64,000 bases of DNA from Cacajao melanocephalus (GCA_963573385.1 CAUYLG010013698.1:17168-81167); one strand, 5' to 3'; numbered from the stretch's first letter, positions 1-16,153 are shown. The notes: generated from the sequence alone by a model not told the origin. Numbers and translations are program-made.

Positions 1-1687
1 AAAATGCCATTTGTATTATTTCACTCTATGCTGAAAAAATGCTTGAATGGGACTTGATTTCTGGTTGTCTCAGGTAACATTACCTACATAATATTTTTTT
101 TTCTGATCATGGTGATACTTCTTGAATTCTCATTTCCTATCATAAGAAATTCTAGAATATGCATATTTGATCTTTGTAATTTTTCTGTATTTTTAAATTG
201 CATTTCAGAATAAGTTACTCTTCAGTCACTTATACTGAGAATATTTATTTAAAATAAGAACGAAGTGTCAGGAAGGAAAAAAAAGGGTAAAGTATGACAC
301 AGGGCATATTAGATATTTGTGTTGTTTGCAAAAATGGGAGCAATAAAATAAATAAAGCCAGAATTATCTGGATCTCTTGAACTATAGTTTAAAATATTTT
401 AGGAGAGAGCAGAGCCACTTAAGAAAAGCCATTGGAATATACCCTAATACATTTAATTGCTGGGAATATAGTTAAAATTATATAAAACAGGGTGCTTAAA
501 AGGGAGGAGTGGTGAAAACTATCAGCAAATAACAACAAACTTTTCATTTAAACTGGAGAGAGCAAATTGAATACCATATGTTTTAAAATTTAAGGCAAAC
601 TAGACTATAAGAAGCATCATTCTTTTAAAGAATAAACACCCTTCAGTTAAACGATGAAACATGTTTTTGATTGTTTAGAAAATTTTATATTTTTAAGGAG
701 ATCTTTTAAGCTTAGTTTAACACAAATTTCATTATATACTTTTGTGCATACATAAAATGGAAAATAAGCAACTAAATTGTTTCAAGTGATACCAAATTGG
801 TAACATTCAGAGGCTAAATCATTTTTTCAACTCACAGACAATGGTTGTGATTTTTCACACCAGATGGTCTGCTATGTTATCGAACGTATTGGTGATGTAG
901 GAGTTTTTTTTTTTAATTCCATAAAAAATTAAACTTAGCATTATGTGCTCTAAAACGGATTTTACAATTGTGCAGCGCTAGGAGGCTTTGCAATTACCTA
1001 GAGTTAGCCTGATTTTGATTTCTGCTACAGTAGTGTTAATAAACATTCCTAATCACTACATTTCTTATCTCTTTCTTACCACCATTTTGTTTCTAAGGGT
1101 TAATAGATTACTTCATTATCATGAATTGGGTAGATTTAAAAATTGGAACTTTGTAGTCCGGATTTGAGGTTGAAGTATCTATGACTTGAGCTGCTCTAGT
1201 AATGAAAAATTAATGAGATTGTTGCCTTCCCAACAGTGATAGTGAAACATCTTCAACTGCAAGATGCCATTAGATTGAAAGTTATAGCTCAATTTCATGG
1301 AAAAGTTGAAAAGCATGTCTTATTGTCCTTGAAATTTGGTAAACTTTTTTCTATCTCAAGCATTTACCACATTCTCCATCTCTAATATGGGTATCTAATT
1401 GTTGCTGAATCTCTAGTTGTTGCTGAAATTCTAGAAGTAGAAACAATTCCGAGTTAAGAAATCAAAAGGCACTGAGTATTCTTATGGAGGACCAGAGAGC
1501 AAGCAAGTCAGCAAATAAAAACTTGTGGGTATTCATGTTACCTGCAACAAAGCACATAGATACATTGTCAAAACTGTTAGGAAGAACCTGAATTATATCA
1601 AGAACCCTAACCTTAGAAGTAAAATTTGTGTGAAGAAAGTTGGGGGTTTGTAGGAAGGGAAAAAAGACAAAAAGCATTCATTCACCA
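1..1687. other. AT-rich non-coding DNA
   Basis: Visibly AT-rich sequence with stop codons in all frames. I recognise no exon, RNA gene or young repeat in it. Short T-runs (for example near 902-914) are the only low-complexity elements. Confidence 0.6.
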
Positions 1688-1689
1688 GC

Positions 1690-1790
1690 TGCTACATTCT
1701 AGGCATTATATAAATATTGTACATGATTTGCTAATTTCATTCTCACAAAATCTTTGTAGTATAAGTATCATGCTCACTCCTTGGTAATGA
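1690..1790 (-). repeat. MIR-like ancient SINE fragment
   Basis: The order of words (ctaggcattat, ctaatttcattctcacaa, tagtataagtatcat) follows the reverse strand of a MIR core: the 'accumulated size', 'catttaatcctcacaa' and 'gtaggtactattat' blocks. It is heavily diverged and the edges are guesses. Confidence 0.3.
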
Positions 1791-1812
1791 TGCTGCAATT
1801 TGTATAGATCGA

Positions 1813-1888
1813 GTCATCATGGTTGTAAGTAATGCAGCAACACAATGGAAGTCATCATGCTTGTAAGTAATGCAGCAACACAATACTA
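1813..1888 (+). repeat. 38-bp tandem duplication (two copies)
   Basis: Units 1813-1850 and 1851-1888 begin gtcatcatg and share ttgtaagtaatgcagcaaca. They differ at one internal base and at the last few bases. It is a simple head-to-tail duplication in otherwise unique DNA. Confidence 0.9.
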
Positions 1889-2165
1889 GCATTTAAATGC
1901 CCAAACTTCCGTATAACTCCATTTTAGCCTAGGTCATTTTTTTTGCAGTTACAAAAACATTTATAATAAATACTATCAACTATTTCTACAATACCTTACC
2001 ATTCCTAACTTACGTTAACACACTGATTTTCAAAGATGAGGTGGAAGAGAGACAGAATAGCCTAATTGGAAAATTCCTCTAGATGGAGCTATGAAGCACA
2101 TCAATCCATTCTTTTAAGAATTGTTAACAACTATTTATTGCATTTTCCACAAAGATGATTAAATC

Positions 2166-3323
2166 CACGGGGAGACGATCCAAGATGGCCAAATAGGAAC
2201 AGCTCTGGGTGCAGTTCCCAGCAAGAATGCAGAGGGTGAGTCATCACCACTTTTCCAAACGAATTTTTACTACACATAGACCAGGAGATTCCCAGGCAGA
2301 AAAGCAACGTAAGTCTCCAGCATGGCTGTTTCAACCTGTGCAGTGGATATCCACACAAAACCTCACACAAACCTGGGTGCCATTTCAACGGGCACCTGGA
2401 ATGTCAGGGAGACAGAGTCGCTCATTCAGCAGGAAAAAAGGGGGCTGAAACACCGAACCAGGTGATCTGGCTCAGGAGGTCCCAACTCTGCAAAGACCAG
2501 CAATCTGAAACGCTCTGGATAGAGAGTTTCACAGCAAGCACAGCTGGACCTGGGATGGTCTAACTCTGTGGGGGGAAGGGTGTCCGCCATTCCAAGGCAA
2601 TCTACCACTACCAAGGCAGTCTGCCATTACAGAGATAGTCCGCCATTGCGGAGACAGACTGCCATTACCAAGGCAGTTCTAACTATACCTCTATAAACAA
2701 AACTGCAAGGAAGTTCACACAGCAGCTGGACAGAATCCACAGCAGCTCTGCAACGCCTCTGTTGGCAGACTGTGACTAGGCTACCTCCCTGCTGGGCAGG
2801 GGATTTCTGATAAAAGGCAGCAGCATGTAAGAACTTATAAATAAAGCCCCACCTTCCCAGGACAGAGCACCTGGGAAAAAAAGGTGGTTATGAGTTCCAC
2901 TGCAGCAGACTTAAATGTAGCTGCCCAGCAGCTCTGAACAGAACAATGGAGCTCACAGCTCAGCACTTCAGCTCCTATAAGGGACAGACTGTCTCCTCAA
3001 GCAGCTCCCCAACCCCTGTATATCCAAAGAGACACCTCATAAAGGAGAGCTCAGGCTGGCATCTGGCAGATACCCAATGGGACACAATAAGAGAAAAAGT
3101 AACCGACAGCAACCTTTACTGTTCTGCAGCCCCCGCTGGTGATCCCCATGCAAGCAGGGTCTGGAGTGGACTTCCAGCAGTCCTACAGCAGAGGGGCCTG
3201 ACTGTTAGAAGGAAAACTAAACAGAAAGAAATAACTTCATCATCATCAAAAAGGATGTCCACTCAGAGACCCCACATCGGAAAGTGACCAACTACAAAAC
3301 CACAGGTAGATAAATCCACGAAG
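2166..3323 (+). promoter_or_regulatory. L1-A 5'UTR (internal promoter, decayed)
   Basis: In L1 the 5'UTR is an internal RNA polymerase II promoter that starts transcription at its own first base. The core caagatggcc at 2181-2190 matches the YY1 site known near the start of primate L1s. An array of 19-bp units lies at 2583-2676. The leader ends just before the ORF1 start in taaatccacgaagatgag. Whether it still drives transcription cannot be read from sequence. Confidence 0.75.
2583..2676 (+). repeat. Five-unit 19-bp tandem array in L1-A 5'UTR
   Basis: Units start at 2583 (18 bp), 2601, 2620, 2639 and 2658 (19 bp each). They share the pattern tc(t/c)(g/a)cca(t/c)ta-caaggcag with substitutions between units. 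The same five-unit array is present in L1-E at 47125-47219, so it belongs to the subfamily and did not arise locally. Confidence 0.85.
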
Positions 3324-4355
3324 ATGAGAAGAAACCAGCACAAAAAGGATGAAAACAGTGAAAACCAGAGTGCCTCTCCTCCTCCAAGGGATCACAACTC
3401 GTCACCAGCAAGGGAACAAGGCTGAATGGAGAATGAGTCTGATAAATTGACAGAAACAGGCTTCAGAAGGTGGGTAATAACAAACTTCTCTGAGCTAAAA
3501 GAACATGTTCTGACCCAATGCAAAGAAACTAAGAACCTTAAATAAAGATTTGACAAAATGCTAATGAGAATAAACAGCTTGGAGAAAAATATAAATGAAT
3601 TGATGGAGCTGGAAAACAGCAAGAGAACTTAACAAAGCATACACAAGTTTGAATAGCCAAAAGCCAAATCGACCAAGCAGAAGAAAGGATATCAGAGATT
3701 GAAGATCAACTCAATGAAATAAAACGAGAAGGCAAGATTAGGAAAAAAGAGTAAAAAGAAAAGAACAAAACCTCCAAGAAATATGGCATTATGTGAAAAG
3801 ACCTAATCTACATTTGATAGGTGTACCTGAATGTGACAGAGAGAATGAATCCAAGCTGGAAAGCACTCTTCAGGATATTATCCAGGAGAACTTCCCCAAC
3901 CTAGCAAGGCAGGCCAGTATTCAAGTCCAGAAAATACAGAGAACACCGCAAAGATATTCCTCAAGAAGAACAATCACAAGGCACATGATTGTCAGATTCA
4001 CCAGGGTTGAAATGAAGGAAAAAATGCTAAGGGCAGCCAGAGAGAAAGATTGGGTTACCCACAAAGGGAAGTCCATCAGAGTCACATCAGATCTCTCGGC
4101 AGAAACCCTAGAAGCCAGTAGAGAGTGGGGCCCAATATTCAACATCCTTAAAGAAAAGAACTTTCAACCTAGAATTTTGTATCCAGCCAAACTAATCTTC
4201 ATTAGTGAAGGAGAAATAAAATCCTTTATAAACAAGCAATTGCTGAGAGATTTCATCACCACCAGGCCTGCCTTGCAGGAGTTCCTGAAAGAAGCATTAA
4301 ACATATAGAAAAGAACAACCAATACCAGCCACTCCAAAAATGTACCAAATGGTAA
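3324..4355 (+). pseudogene. L1-A ORF1p remnant (RNA-binding chaperone)
   Basis: ORF1p is the trimeric RNA-binding chaperone of the L1 particle: N-terminal coiled coil, RRM, C-terminal domain. The start is the ATG at 3324 in the usual L1 leader-ORF1 context. The frame stops early at TGA 3423-3425, where the sister copy L1-E has TGG, and again at TAA 3543-3545. A frameshift moves the C-terminal half into another frame, which stays open from 3793 to 4308 (171 codons). That part carries the conserved RRM/CTD segment, including the motif around KEKMLRAAREK. The final stop in the subfamily position is TAA 4353-4355; the TAG at 4306-4308 is premature. It cannot make a functional protein. Confidence 0.9.
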
Positions 4356-4418
4356 AGAGCATTGACACAATGAAGAAACTGCATCAACTAATGGACAAAA
4401 CAACCAGCTAGCATTAAA

Positions 4419-7400
4419 ATGGCAGGACAAAATTTATATGTATCAATATTCACCTTAAATGTAAATAGGCTAAATGCCCCAATCAAAAGACACAGACTGG
4501 CAAATAGGATAAAAAGTCAAAACCCACTGGTGTGCTGTATTCAGGAAACCCATCTCACGTGCAAGTACACACATAGGCTCAAAATAAAGGGATGGAGGAA
4601 AATTTACCAAGCAAATGGAAAGAGCAGGAGTTGCGATCCTAGTCTCTGATAAAATAGGCTTTAAGCCAACAAAGATCAAAAGAGACAAAGAAGGGCATTA
4701 CATAATCACAAAAGAATCAATGCAACAAGAAGAGCTAACGATCCTAAATATATATGCACCCAATACAGGAGCACCCAGATACATAAAGAAAGTTCTTAGT
4801 GACCTACAAAGAGACTTATACTTTCTCAAAATGATAGTGGGAGACTTCAACACTTCACTGTCAATATTAGACAGATCAATGAGACAGAAAATTAACAAGG
4901 ATATCTAGGACTTGAACTCAGACCTGGACCAAGCAAACCTAATAGACATTTACAGAACTCTTCACCCCAAATCCACAGAATATACATTCTTCTCAGCACC
5001 ACATCACACCTACTCTAAAATAGACCACATAATTGAAAGTAAATCACTCCTCAGCAAATGCAAAAGAACGGAAACCATAACAAACCATCTGTAAGACCAC
5101 AGTACAATCATATTAGAACTCAGGATTAAGAAACTAACTCAGAACCATACAACTTCATTGAAACTGAAAAACTGGCTCTTGAATGTTGAATGGATAAACA
5201 GTGAAATGAAGGCAGAAATAAAGATGTTTTTTGAAACCAATGAGAATGAAGACACAACATTCTGGGACACATTTAAAGCAGTGTCTAGAGGCAAATTTAT
5301 AGTGCTAAATGCTCACATGAGAAGGAAATATCTAAAATTGACACCCTAGCATCAAAATGGAAAGAGCTAGAGGAGCAAGATGAAAAAAAACTCAAAAGCT
5401 AACAGAAGGCAAGAAATAACTAAGATCAGAGCAGAACTGAAGGAGACAGAGACACACAAAACCCTGCAAAAATCAATAAATCCAGGAGTTGGTTTTTTGA
5501 AAAGATCATCAAAATAGACCACTAACCAGATTAATAAAAAATAAAAGAAGAATCAAATAGATGCAATAAAAAATGATAAGGGGGATATCACCACTGATTC
5601 CACAGAAATACAAACTACCATCAGAGATTACTACAAACAACTCTATGCACATAAACCAGGAAACCTGGAAGAAATGAATAAATTCCTGAACACTTGCACC
5701 CTCCCAATCCTATACCAGAAAGAATTTGAAACCCTGAATAGACCCAATTACAAAGGCTGAAGTTGAGGCCGCAGTTAGTAGCCTATCAACCAAAAAAGCC
5801 CAGGTCCAGATGGGTTCACAGCCGTATTCTACCAGACATACAAAGAAGAGCTGGTACTATTCCTTCTGAAACTCTTCCAAACAATTCAAAAAGAGGGAAT
5901 CCTTCCCAAATCATTTTATGAGACCAAAATCATCCTGATACCAAAACCCGGCAGAGACTCAACAAAAAAAGAAAACTTCAGGACAATATCCATGATGAAC
6001 ATAGATGCAAAAATCTTCAATAAAATACTGGTTGCCACAGCACATCAAAAAGCTTATCCATTATGATCAAGTAGGCTTCATCCCAGCGATGCAAGGCTGG
6101 TTCAATATATACAAGTCTGTAAATGTAATTCACTACATAAACAGAACCAAACACAAAAACCATATGATTATCTCAATAGATGCCGAGAAGGCCTTCAAAA
6201 AAATTCAACAGCTCTTTATGATAAAAACTCTCAATAAAGTAGGTATCGACGGCATGTATCTCAAAATGATAAAAGCTATTTATGTCAAACCCACAGCCAA
6301 TATCATACTGAATGAACAAAAATTGGAAGCATTCCCTTTGAAATATGGCACTAGACAAAGATGCCCTCTCTCACCACTCCTATTCAGTATTGTATTGGAA
6401 GTTCTAGCCAGAGCACTCAGGCAAGAAAAAGAAGTAAAGGGTATTCAGTTAGGAAAAGAGGAAGTCAAATTGTCTCTATTTGCCAATGACATGGTTGTAT
6501 ATTTAGAAGACCCCATCATCTCAGCCCCAAATCTCCTTGCACTGATAAGCAACTTCAGCAAAGTCTCAGGATACAAAATCAATGTGGAAAAATCACAACC
6601 ATTCCTATACACCAATAACCGACTTAAAGAGAGCCAAATCAAGAACGAAACGCCATTCACAATTGCTACAAAGAGAATAAAATACCTAGGAATACAACTA
6701 ACAAAGGATGTAAAGGACCTCTTCAAGGAGAACTACAAACCACTACTCAAGGAAATAAGAGAGGACAAAAACAAATGGAAAAACATTCCATGCTCATGGT
6801 TAGGAAGAATCAAGATCATGAAAATGGCCATACTGCCCAAAGTAATTTATAGATTCAGTGCTATCCCCTTCTAGCTACCTATGACTGTCTTCACAGAACT
6901 GGGAAAAAACCACCTAAAACTTCATATGGAACCAAAAGGGAGCCCACATAGCCAAGACAATCCTAAGCAAAAAGAACAAAGCTGGAGGCCTCACGCTACT
7001 GGACTTGAAACTGTACTACAAGGCTACAGTAATCAAAAAGCATGGTACTGGTACCAAAACAGATGTAGACCAACGGAACAGAACAGAGGCATTGGAGGCA
7101 ATGCCACACATCTACAACCATCTGATCTTTGACAAATCTGACAAAAACAAGCAATGGGGAAAGGATTCCCTGTTTATTAAATGGTGTTTGCAAAACTGGC
7201 TAGCCATGTGCAGAAAGCAGAAACTGTACCCCTTCCTGACACCTTACACTAAAATTAATTCCAGGCAGATTAAAGACTGAAACATAAGACCTAACACCAT
7301 AATAACTCTAGAAGAAAACCTAGGCAAAACCATTCAGGACATAGGCATAGGCAAGGACTTCATAACTAAAACACCAAAAGCATTGGCAACAAAATCATAA

Positions 7401-8174
7401 ATAGACAAGTGGGATCTAATTAAACTCCAGAACTTCTACACAGCAAAAGAAACAATCATTGCAGTGAACCAGCAACAAACAGAATGGGAACAGATTTTTG
7501 CAATCTACCCATCTGACAAAGGCCTAATATCCAGAATCTACAAATAACTAAAACAGATTTACAAGAAAGAAACAAACAAACCCATTCAAAAGTGGATGAA
7601 GGACATGAACAGACACGTTTCAAAATAAGACTTATATGAGGCCAACAAACATAAGAAAAAATGCTGATCATCACTGGTCATTAGAGAAATACAAATCAAA
7701 ACCACATTGAGATACCATCTCATGCCAGTTAGAATGGTGGTCATTAAAAAATCTAGAGACAACAGATGCTTTTATACTGCTGGTGGGAGTGTATATTAGT
7801 TCAACCATTGTGGATGACACTGTGGTGATTTCTCAGTGACCTAGAAATAGAAATACCATTTGACTCAGCAATCCTATTACTGGGTATATAGCCAACGGAT
7901 TATAAATCATTCTATTATAAAGACACATGCTCACCTGTTCATTATGGCACTGTTTACAGTAGCAAAGACCTGGAACCAACCCAAATGCCCATTGATAATA
8001 GGCTGCACAAGGAAAATATGGCACATATACATCATGGAATACTATGCATCCATAAAAAATGATGAGTTCATGTCCTTTGTAGGGACATGGATAAACCTGA
8101 AGACCATCATTCTCGGCAAACTGACACAACAGAAAATCAAACACCACATGTTCTCACTCATAGGTGTGGGTTGA
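4419..8174 (+). pseudogene. L1-A ORF2p remnant (endonuclease/reverse transcriptase)
   Basis: ORF2p nicks target DNA and reverse-transcribes L1 RNA. Order seen: the endonuclease start at 4419 with LNVNRLN (normally NVNG) and QETH, a frameshift near 4615-4650, GDFNTS near 4840, and stops at 4906-4908 and 5092-5094. The stretch 5350-6000 is scrambled. The RT core is then open from 6005 to 6874 (289 codons), with [17 protein letters not shown] and the catalytic box FAND at 6479-6490, where active L1s have FADD. Beyond TAG 6872-6874 the thumb and C-terminal region continue in shifting frames to the normal ORF2 end, TGA at 8172-8174. The aspartate change and many stops make it inactive. Confidence 0.93.
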
Positions 8175-8403
8175 ACATGGACATTGGGAGGGAAACATCA
8201 CACATTGTGGTCTGTTGTGGGGGACTAGGGGAGGGATAATGGTGGGTAGGGAGTTAGGGAGGGATAACATCGGGGAAAATGCCAGATATAGCTGTTGGGG
8301 ATGGAAGCAGTAAACCAGTTTGCTATGTTTGTACCTATGCAACAATCCTGCGTGTTCTTCACATGTACCTCAGAACCTAAAGTGTAATAAAATATATATA
8401 TAA
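8175..8403 (+). other. L1-A 3'UTR and poly(A) signal
   Basis: A G-rich stretch (8190-8275), as expected of L1 3'UTRs, is followed by the conserved L1 end near cacatgtacctcagaacctaaag, an AATAAA-type signal near 8386-8391 and an AT-rich tail that abuts the downstream target-site duplication. Confidence 0.85.
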
Positions 8404-8418
8404 AAAGATGATTAAATC

Positions 8419-9087
8419 TATATTAAAACAGGTATTTATAAGATTATCAGAAAGGTTTTTTACAATACTAGTTCCGTGAGAGTCTAAGACCATCTATTAC
8501 AACATTTAATTTAAAATAAATAATTTTCAAAGGTAAATAAGAAAAGACAGTGCATATGGAAGAGGTAAAGAAGAACATACTATACCAGATGGCAGTGTAT
8601 ATACATGAGTAACTAACTCTTCATTGACTTGATTAGGATCAGACAGCAATGAAAAAGCAAACAGAAAATGATAATTTTTATCATCATTGTTAGTGTCATT
8701 ATAGCTATATGCATACTTGTTTTGTGTTAGGCCTTATGTGATGTTCCATATATACATTAACTCATTTAAGCTTCCTTACAAACTTTTAAGTGATAGTGAA
8801 TAATCAAGTCTAATGTTAGTATTTATCCTTTAAAAAAAAAACTTCATTATAAGGAGAAATTTACAGCCCTTAGATATAGTAAATAATTATTATTCTCAAA
8901 ATTCATGGTACTGATAACGTTCACATTTGTGAAACACCACAGCAGGCCTCTCTGACATAAAGAGCTTTTGATAACAGTTTTGTGAATTCTGTTTATTTGA
9001 TTTTCAAGTGAAAGTCTGGAAAGAAAAGCAGCTATGGACTTTTCTCCATATTAATGAAATGACATGTGTCATCCTCTGGTTGTTTGA
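8419..9087. other. Non-coding DNA between L1-A and L1-B
   Basis: Unique-looking AT-rich sequence. The only recognisable content is a worn MIR-like block at 8683-8810. I see no gene. Confidence 0.5.
8683..8810 (-). repeat. MIR-like SINE, reverse orientation
   Basis: The order of words (tgtgttaggccttatgtgatgttc, then atatacattaactcatttaagcttcc) follows the MIR core read from the opposite strand (tgccaggcactgt, then tattaactcatttaatcctc). Diverged, with approximate edges. Confidence 0.5.
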
Positions 9088-9101
9088 AAAATGAGAGTGC
9101 T

Positions 9102-12310
<3,209 letters not shown>

Positions 12311-12546
12311 ACAACAAGAATACATGAGCACAAAAGTGGAACAACAAACATAGGGGCTTACTTCAGGGTGGAGAATAGGAGGAAGGAGAAGATTAGCAAA
12401 AATACTTATTATTATGCTTATTACCTGGATGCTGAAATAATCTGTACACCAATCCTTCATGACACACAATTTACCTATATATTAAACCTACACATGTACC
12501 ACAGAACCTAAAATAAAATTTCAAAGAAAAAGAAAATGAGAGTGCT

Positions 12547-14439
12547 AGAACAGAATATTTTCAAAATTCTCTTTCATGCCATAGAACTCATGACCTTATT
12601 TTAAGTTTTACTGGTGCCACAGGATATTTATGGAGCATTGCACTAAAATGAGGATATATGTCTCTTCATTTACCATGGAATTTTTGTATATTTTTCCACA
12701 TGCTGTGGATATGGACTAACAAAAGAGAGAAATACTTTAATATTAGGAAAAATACAAAATATATTCCACCTAAACTTGAAAAATCAGATTTGCAATTCCA
12801 TCATGCTATGATCTGCACTAAATTGTATATTAGGCATTGAGTCAGATTTGAAGATCCAAATTACTCTGCTTTTAACTTCAAGGAACTTGCAATTTACCAC
12901 TAGGCCATGTGGCAGCAGGGAAAGATAAATTGAGTCCGTGAAGGCCTGAGAAAATTCTATTATCTGATTACATAGTTAGAATCTTACCTCTCGTTCCACT
13001 GGCTGCACTTTGTTTTACTTAAAATGACTCATCCCAACTCTGATTTTAATGGTGTATGTCTAACACCAACCATCAATTGTTCTTATTAATCTACAGCTTG
13101 ATAGCTAACATTGACATATATGTTGGCAAAAATAAACAAGACTTAATGAATGTTAAAATTGAACCATGACCTTGATACAATATTGATTGCACAATATTAA
13201 TAATTTATCATTTTTAAGTTGAGCAGTATCTTAATATAAGTAAGATGATCTTTACAGGTAAGATAAACTGCCATTCCTAAAATACATCATTTAATAGTAA
13301 CAACACTTAATAGACAACCACACCAACTTAATGACAACCATTTGTTTCCTTAAAGACAAGAATGCTCCTTTGCGGGAATACTTGTTACTATGAAAGTAGT
13401 TTTCTCTAAAGTGTTGTTACTCACTTTTTTATTAGTAGCTGACATTTATTTTATCATGATCTATTAGTTCATGAATTGCATGCTGATTTATTAAGACATG
13501 CTGCATTGAAAGCCTTGTGTGTAGTCTCTATCATTAATGCTCCAAGTTTCCTTATTGCATGCAATATACGTTTATAAATACCCTAAAAGTAAAATTCATG
13601 TATAGCATTCTTTATGCCATAAGACACTTCAAAGCAAAATCAATTAAACTTAGTAAGTTATTATTTAAGAATGACTTTAAACTCAGGACTCTATCAAGCA
13701 AGTGGGCCTGAATATAGAAACAGGTTAAAAGAAGTTATCTGCCAGTTGGAATTTACTCTTTCATTGGACAATAAATTATATATACAAAATATATATTCAC
13801 ATATTTGAATTTACATATGAAAATGTAAAATTCATGTATAAAAGCATATATGTGTGCACATGTATAGGTATTACACATACTGACATGTACATATGCATGT
13901 ACATGTATGCTGAACACTTCAATATACTGAAAATGTTTTTATTTCAAAGTCAGTAAAGCAGGGTTGTTGTTTTTTTCCACCGTACTGTATTTTGAAAGGA
14001 TGTGTCGTGCCCAAGGTAGAGAAATACAATTGTTTGCTTCTAGTAGAGTCTTCAAATTTATGTCTTTCATCTTTCACCATTGAAAATCTAAATGAAATAC
14101 TTTAATTAGAAATTTTATGAAAATATTTTTTAAACAAAAAATACACTGAAAAAAGTTTTCATTATTGTAGTACTTTCTCTTTTGCTAAATTGTCTCCACA
14201 ATGAGTGTGTTGTGTGAAACTTATACTTTTCACTTTGAATGCTAACATGTCTTAGGCAGAACTTCCCATCGGGCTTATAACTCATTAATCATTCATAGCA
14301 CAGCTAGCTTTCATCACCTCCTCCACAAATCCAGGATACTGATATGGAAACATAAATTGAAAGATGTCCAGGTCATAAACTGAAAGCTTAAATTAATAGT
14401 ATACTTCTAATGATTTCATTAATCATAACATTTTTACTT
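12547..14439. other. AT-rich non-coding DNA
   Basis: No gene or young repeat recognised. 13770-13910 is a mixed AT/CA low-complexity patch (atatatac, tgtgtgcacatgtat, catgtacatatgcatgtacatg). Confidence 0.5.
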
Positions 14440-14770
14440 TGGAAGAGACTTTTAATCTCGTCTTAGTCCTCATCCAAAGCAATAATCCCTTTCAGAACAT
14501 TTCAGATATACTGATATTTAGCTTTTGCTTGAACTACTTCATAAATCAATCATTTCTAATATTAGATATCTCAAATTGTTAGGAATTTCTTAAGATCTCT
14601 CTTGAATTTTCTGCCCATATGTCCTAACCCTGATGTCTACACAATGTTCTTTAAATGCTAAGTCGGTAATTATGTTCCTTTTTGTGCCTCTCGCTCAGGC
14701 TAAACCTATCCCGTATCCTTAACCATTCATTGTGTGAAGCAAATGCTTTACAGATTTCCTCAATGTCTCC
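14440..14770. repeat. CR1/L3-like ancient LINE fragment
   Basis: Blocks in the right order for a mammalian L3/CR1 3' fragment: aattgttaggaatttcttaaga, then gcccatatgtcctaaccctg, then tctcgctcaggctaaacctatccc, then ttaaccattcattgtgtgaa. Similarity is loose and the family assignment is from pattern recognition only. Confidence 0.5.
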
Positions 14771-16140
14771 CTTAGTTACCTTTCTGGGGTTGTATTTCCA
14801 TTGCATAATATCTTTATAACATGGAACTCGTAACTCAACCTAATACCTTGGTTTTGGTAAAGTGTGTCTTTAGATCATGAAGAAACTATTACTTCCCCTT
14901 TTTTGTACTTGTATTTGTACAATATAAACTTTTCACTGTTTTTTAATTAGTATTTTATATTGCTGATTCTTAGTGTGGTTTGTGTCAAAATAAAGCCTTT
15001 CACATAAACTTATGTTAAGCCAAGATTCTGCCCTACTGTGCTTAAGGGTTGAGAAGTTAACAAAGAGAGAACAGAGAACAAAGTGATAGAGTTTAAAAAA
15101 GGAAGAGTGGTTCACAGCCTTTGGTATAGCAGGGAGATTGAGGAAGAAGAGGACTGGAGAGAAAGAGAAGACTCAGCCCATGGCAGTAGTACTCACTCAA
15201 CCTTAACATAGTAACTTTAGTACCAGTAAGGTAATATTGGTACTAAATATTGGATATTGTAATATAATATGGATATTAAAAGATTAAGAAGTGAGTGGAG
15301 TAAGTATAAGAAAGTTCTTCAAAGATTTGCAATATGAAAGTGTGAAAGGAAGCAGTTCTGAGGGAAAAAATGCTCTGTAGTTTGTTTTTGTTTTGTTTTG
15401 CTTTTTCTTAGAGGCGACAGAATAAGTTTATGGTTAAGGAAAAGGAGCTAAGAATTCTTCTCTCTTCTTTTATAGTTAGAGTTATTTGTATACTGACATT
15501 CTCTGTGCACTGTCATAAACATCTTGAGAGCAGTACTGAGTCCCATTAGGCTTTTTAGCACTCTGTCATTCACATCACAGGCACTACACAGATATTTGTT
15601 GAATTTAATTGTGTCATTTCTCCCAATGGGCATGTTTCTTTAAGGATTACTCTAAGTAATTCTGCAGTCACAGCAGCTACTTAATTTCATTTTCTTATTT
15701 GGTTTCTTCCTTGGTCTGTAAGAAAAGTTAAAAAAAAAAGAAAAAGGAAAAAAAGAAAAATTTTAGATATATATTAGCAAATATTTTAGTATGTTAATAT
15801 ATAAAGACAAGAGACAGCAAAGATTACCAAAGGAATGGACATAAATAGAGAAGACAAGGGGAACAAGGATTAGGCCTGCAGCACTCCAATATTAAGAAGT
15901 GAAAGAGTGAACAATTAAAGTAGTTTGCAAGTAAATAGCTAATGAGAGAGAGAAAGGAAACAAGAGTGTAATACCCTGAAAGTCAAAAAGAGAAAATGTG
16001 TAAGGAGAAGGAAATGATCTCAAGTATCATACTATTCATAATTCAAGTAACATGACTGGAAACTGATTATTAGATTCAGCAACTTTGAACTCATGGTGAC
16101 TTCAAAATAAAGTTCCGGAATATCTAGCAGTTGCGTACCC
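14771..16140. other. AT-rich non-coding DNA
   Basis: No gene recognised. It contains a TTTTG-rich patch (15378-15402) and an A-rich purine patch (15730-15761). Confidence 0.5.
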
Positions 16141-16153
16141 TTTGTGTTTATTC

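Larger units (their letters stand above)
2166..8403 (+). mobile_element. L1-A: full-length primate LINE-1, inactive
   Basis: A non-LTR retrotransposon with 5'UTR, ORF1, inter-ORF spacer, ORF2, 3'UTR and an A/AT-rich tail, about 6.24 kb, so not 5' truncated. It is flanked by a 15-bp target-site duplication AAAGATGATTAAATC at 2151-2165 and 8404-8418, which fixes both ends. The left end carries the canonical L1 start (ggagacgatccaagatggcc). Both ORFs are broken by stops and frameshifts, so the copy is dead. The 5'UTR type and 3'UTR suggest an L1PA/L1PB-age primate subfamily, older than the human-specific copies; the exact subfamily is unresolved. L1-C and L1-E share the same 3'UTR type. Confidence 0.95.

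Noticed and set aside
13770..13910. Alternating TA/CA/TG patch considered as a matrix attachment or replication element
   Set aside because: Simple low complexity without specific motifs; no support for function.
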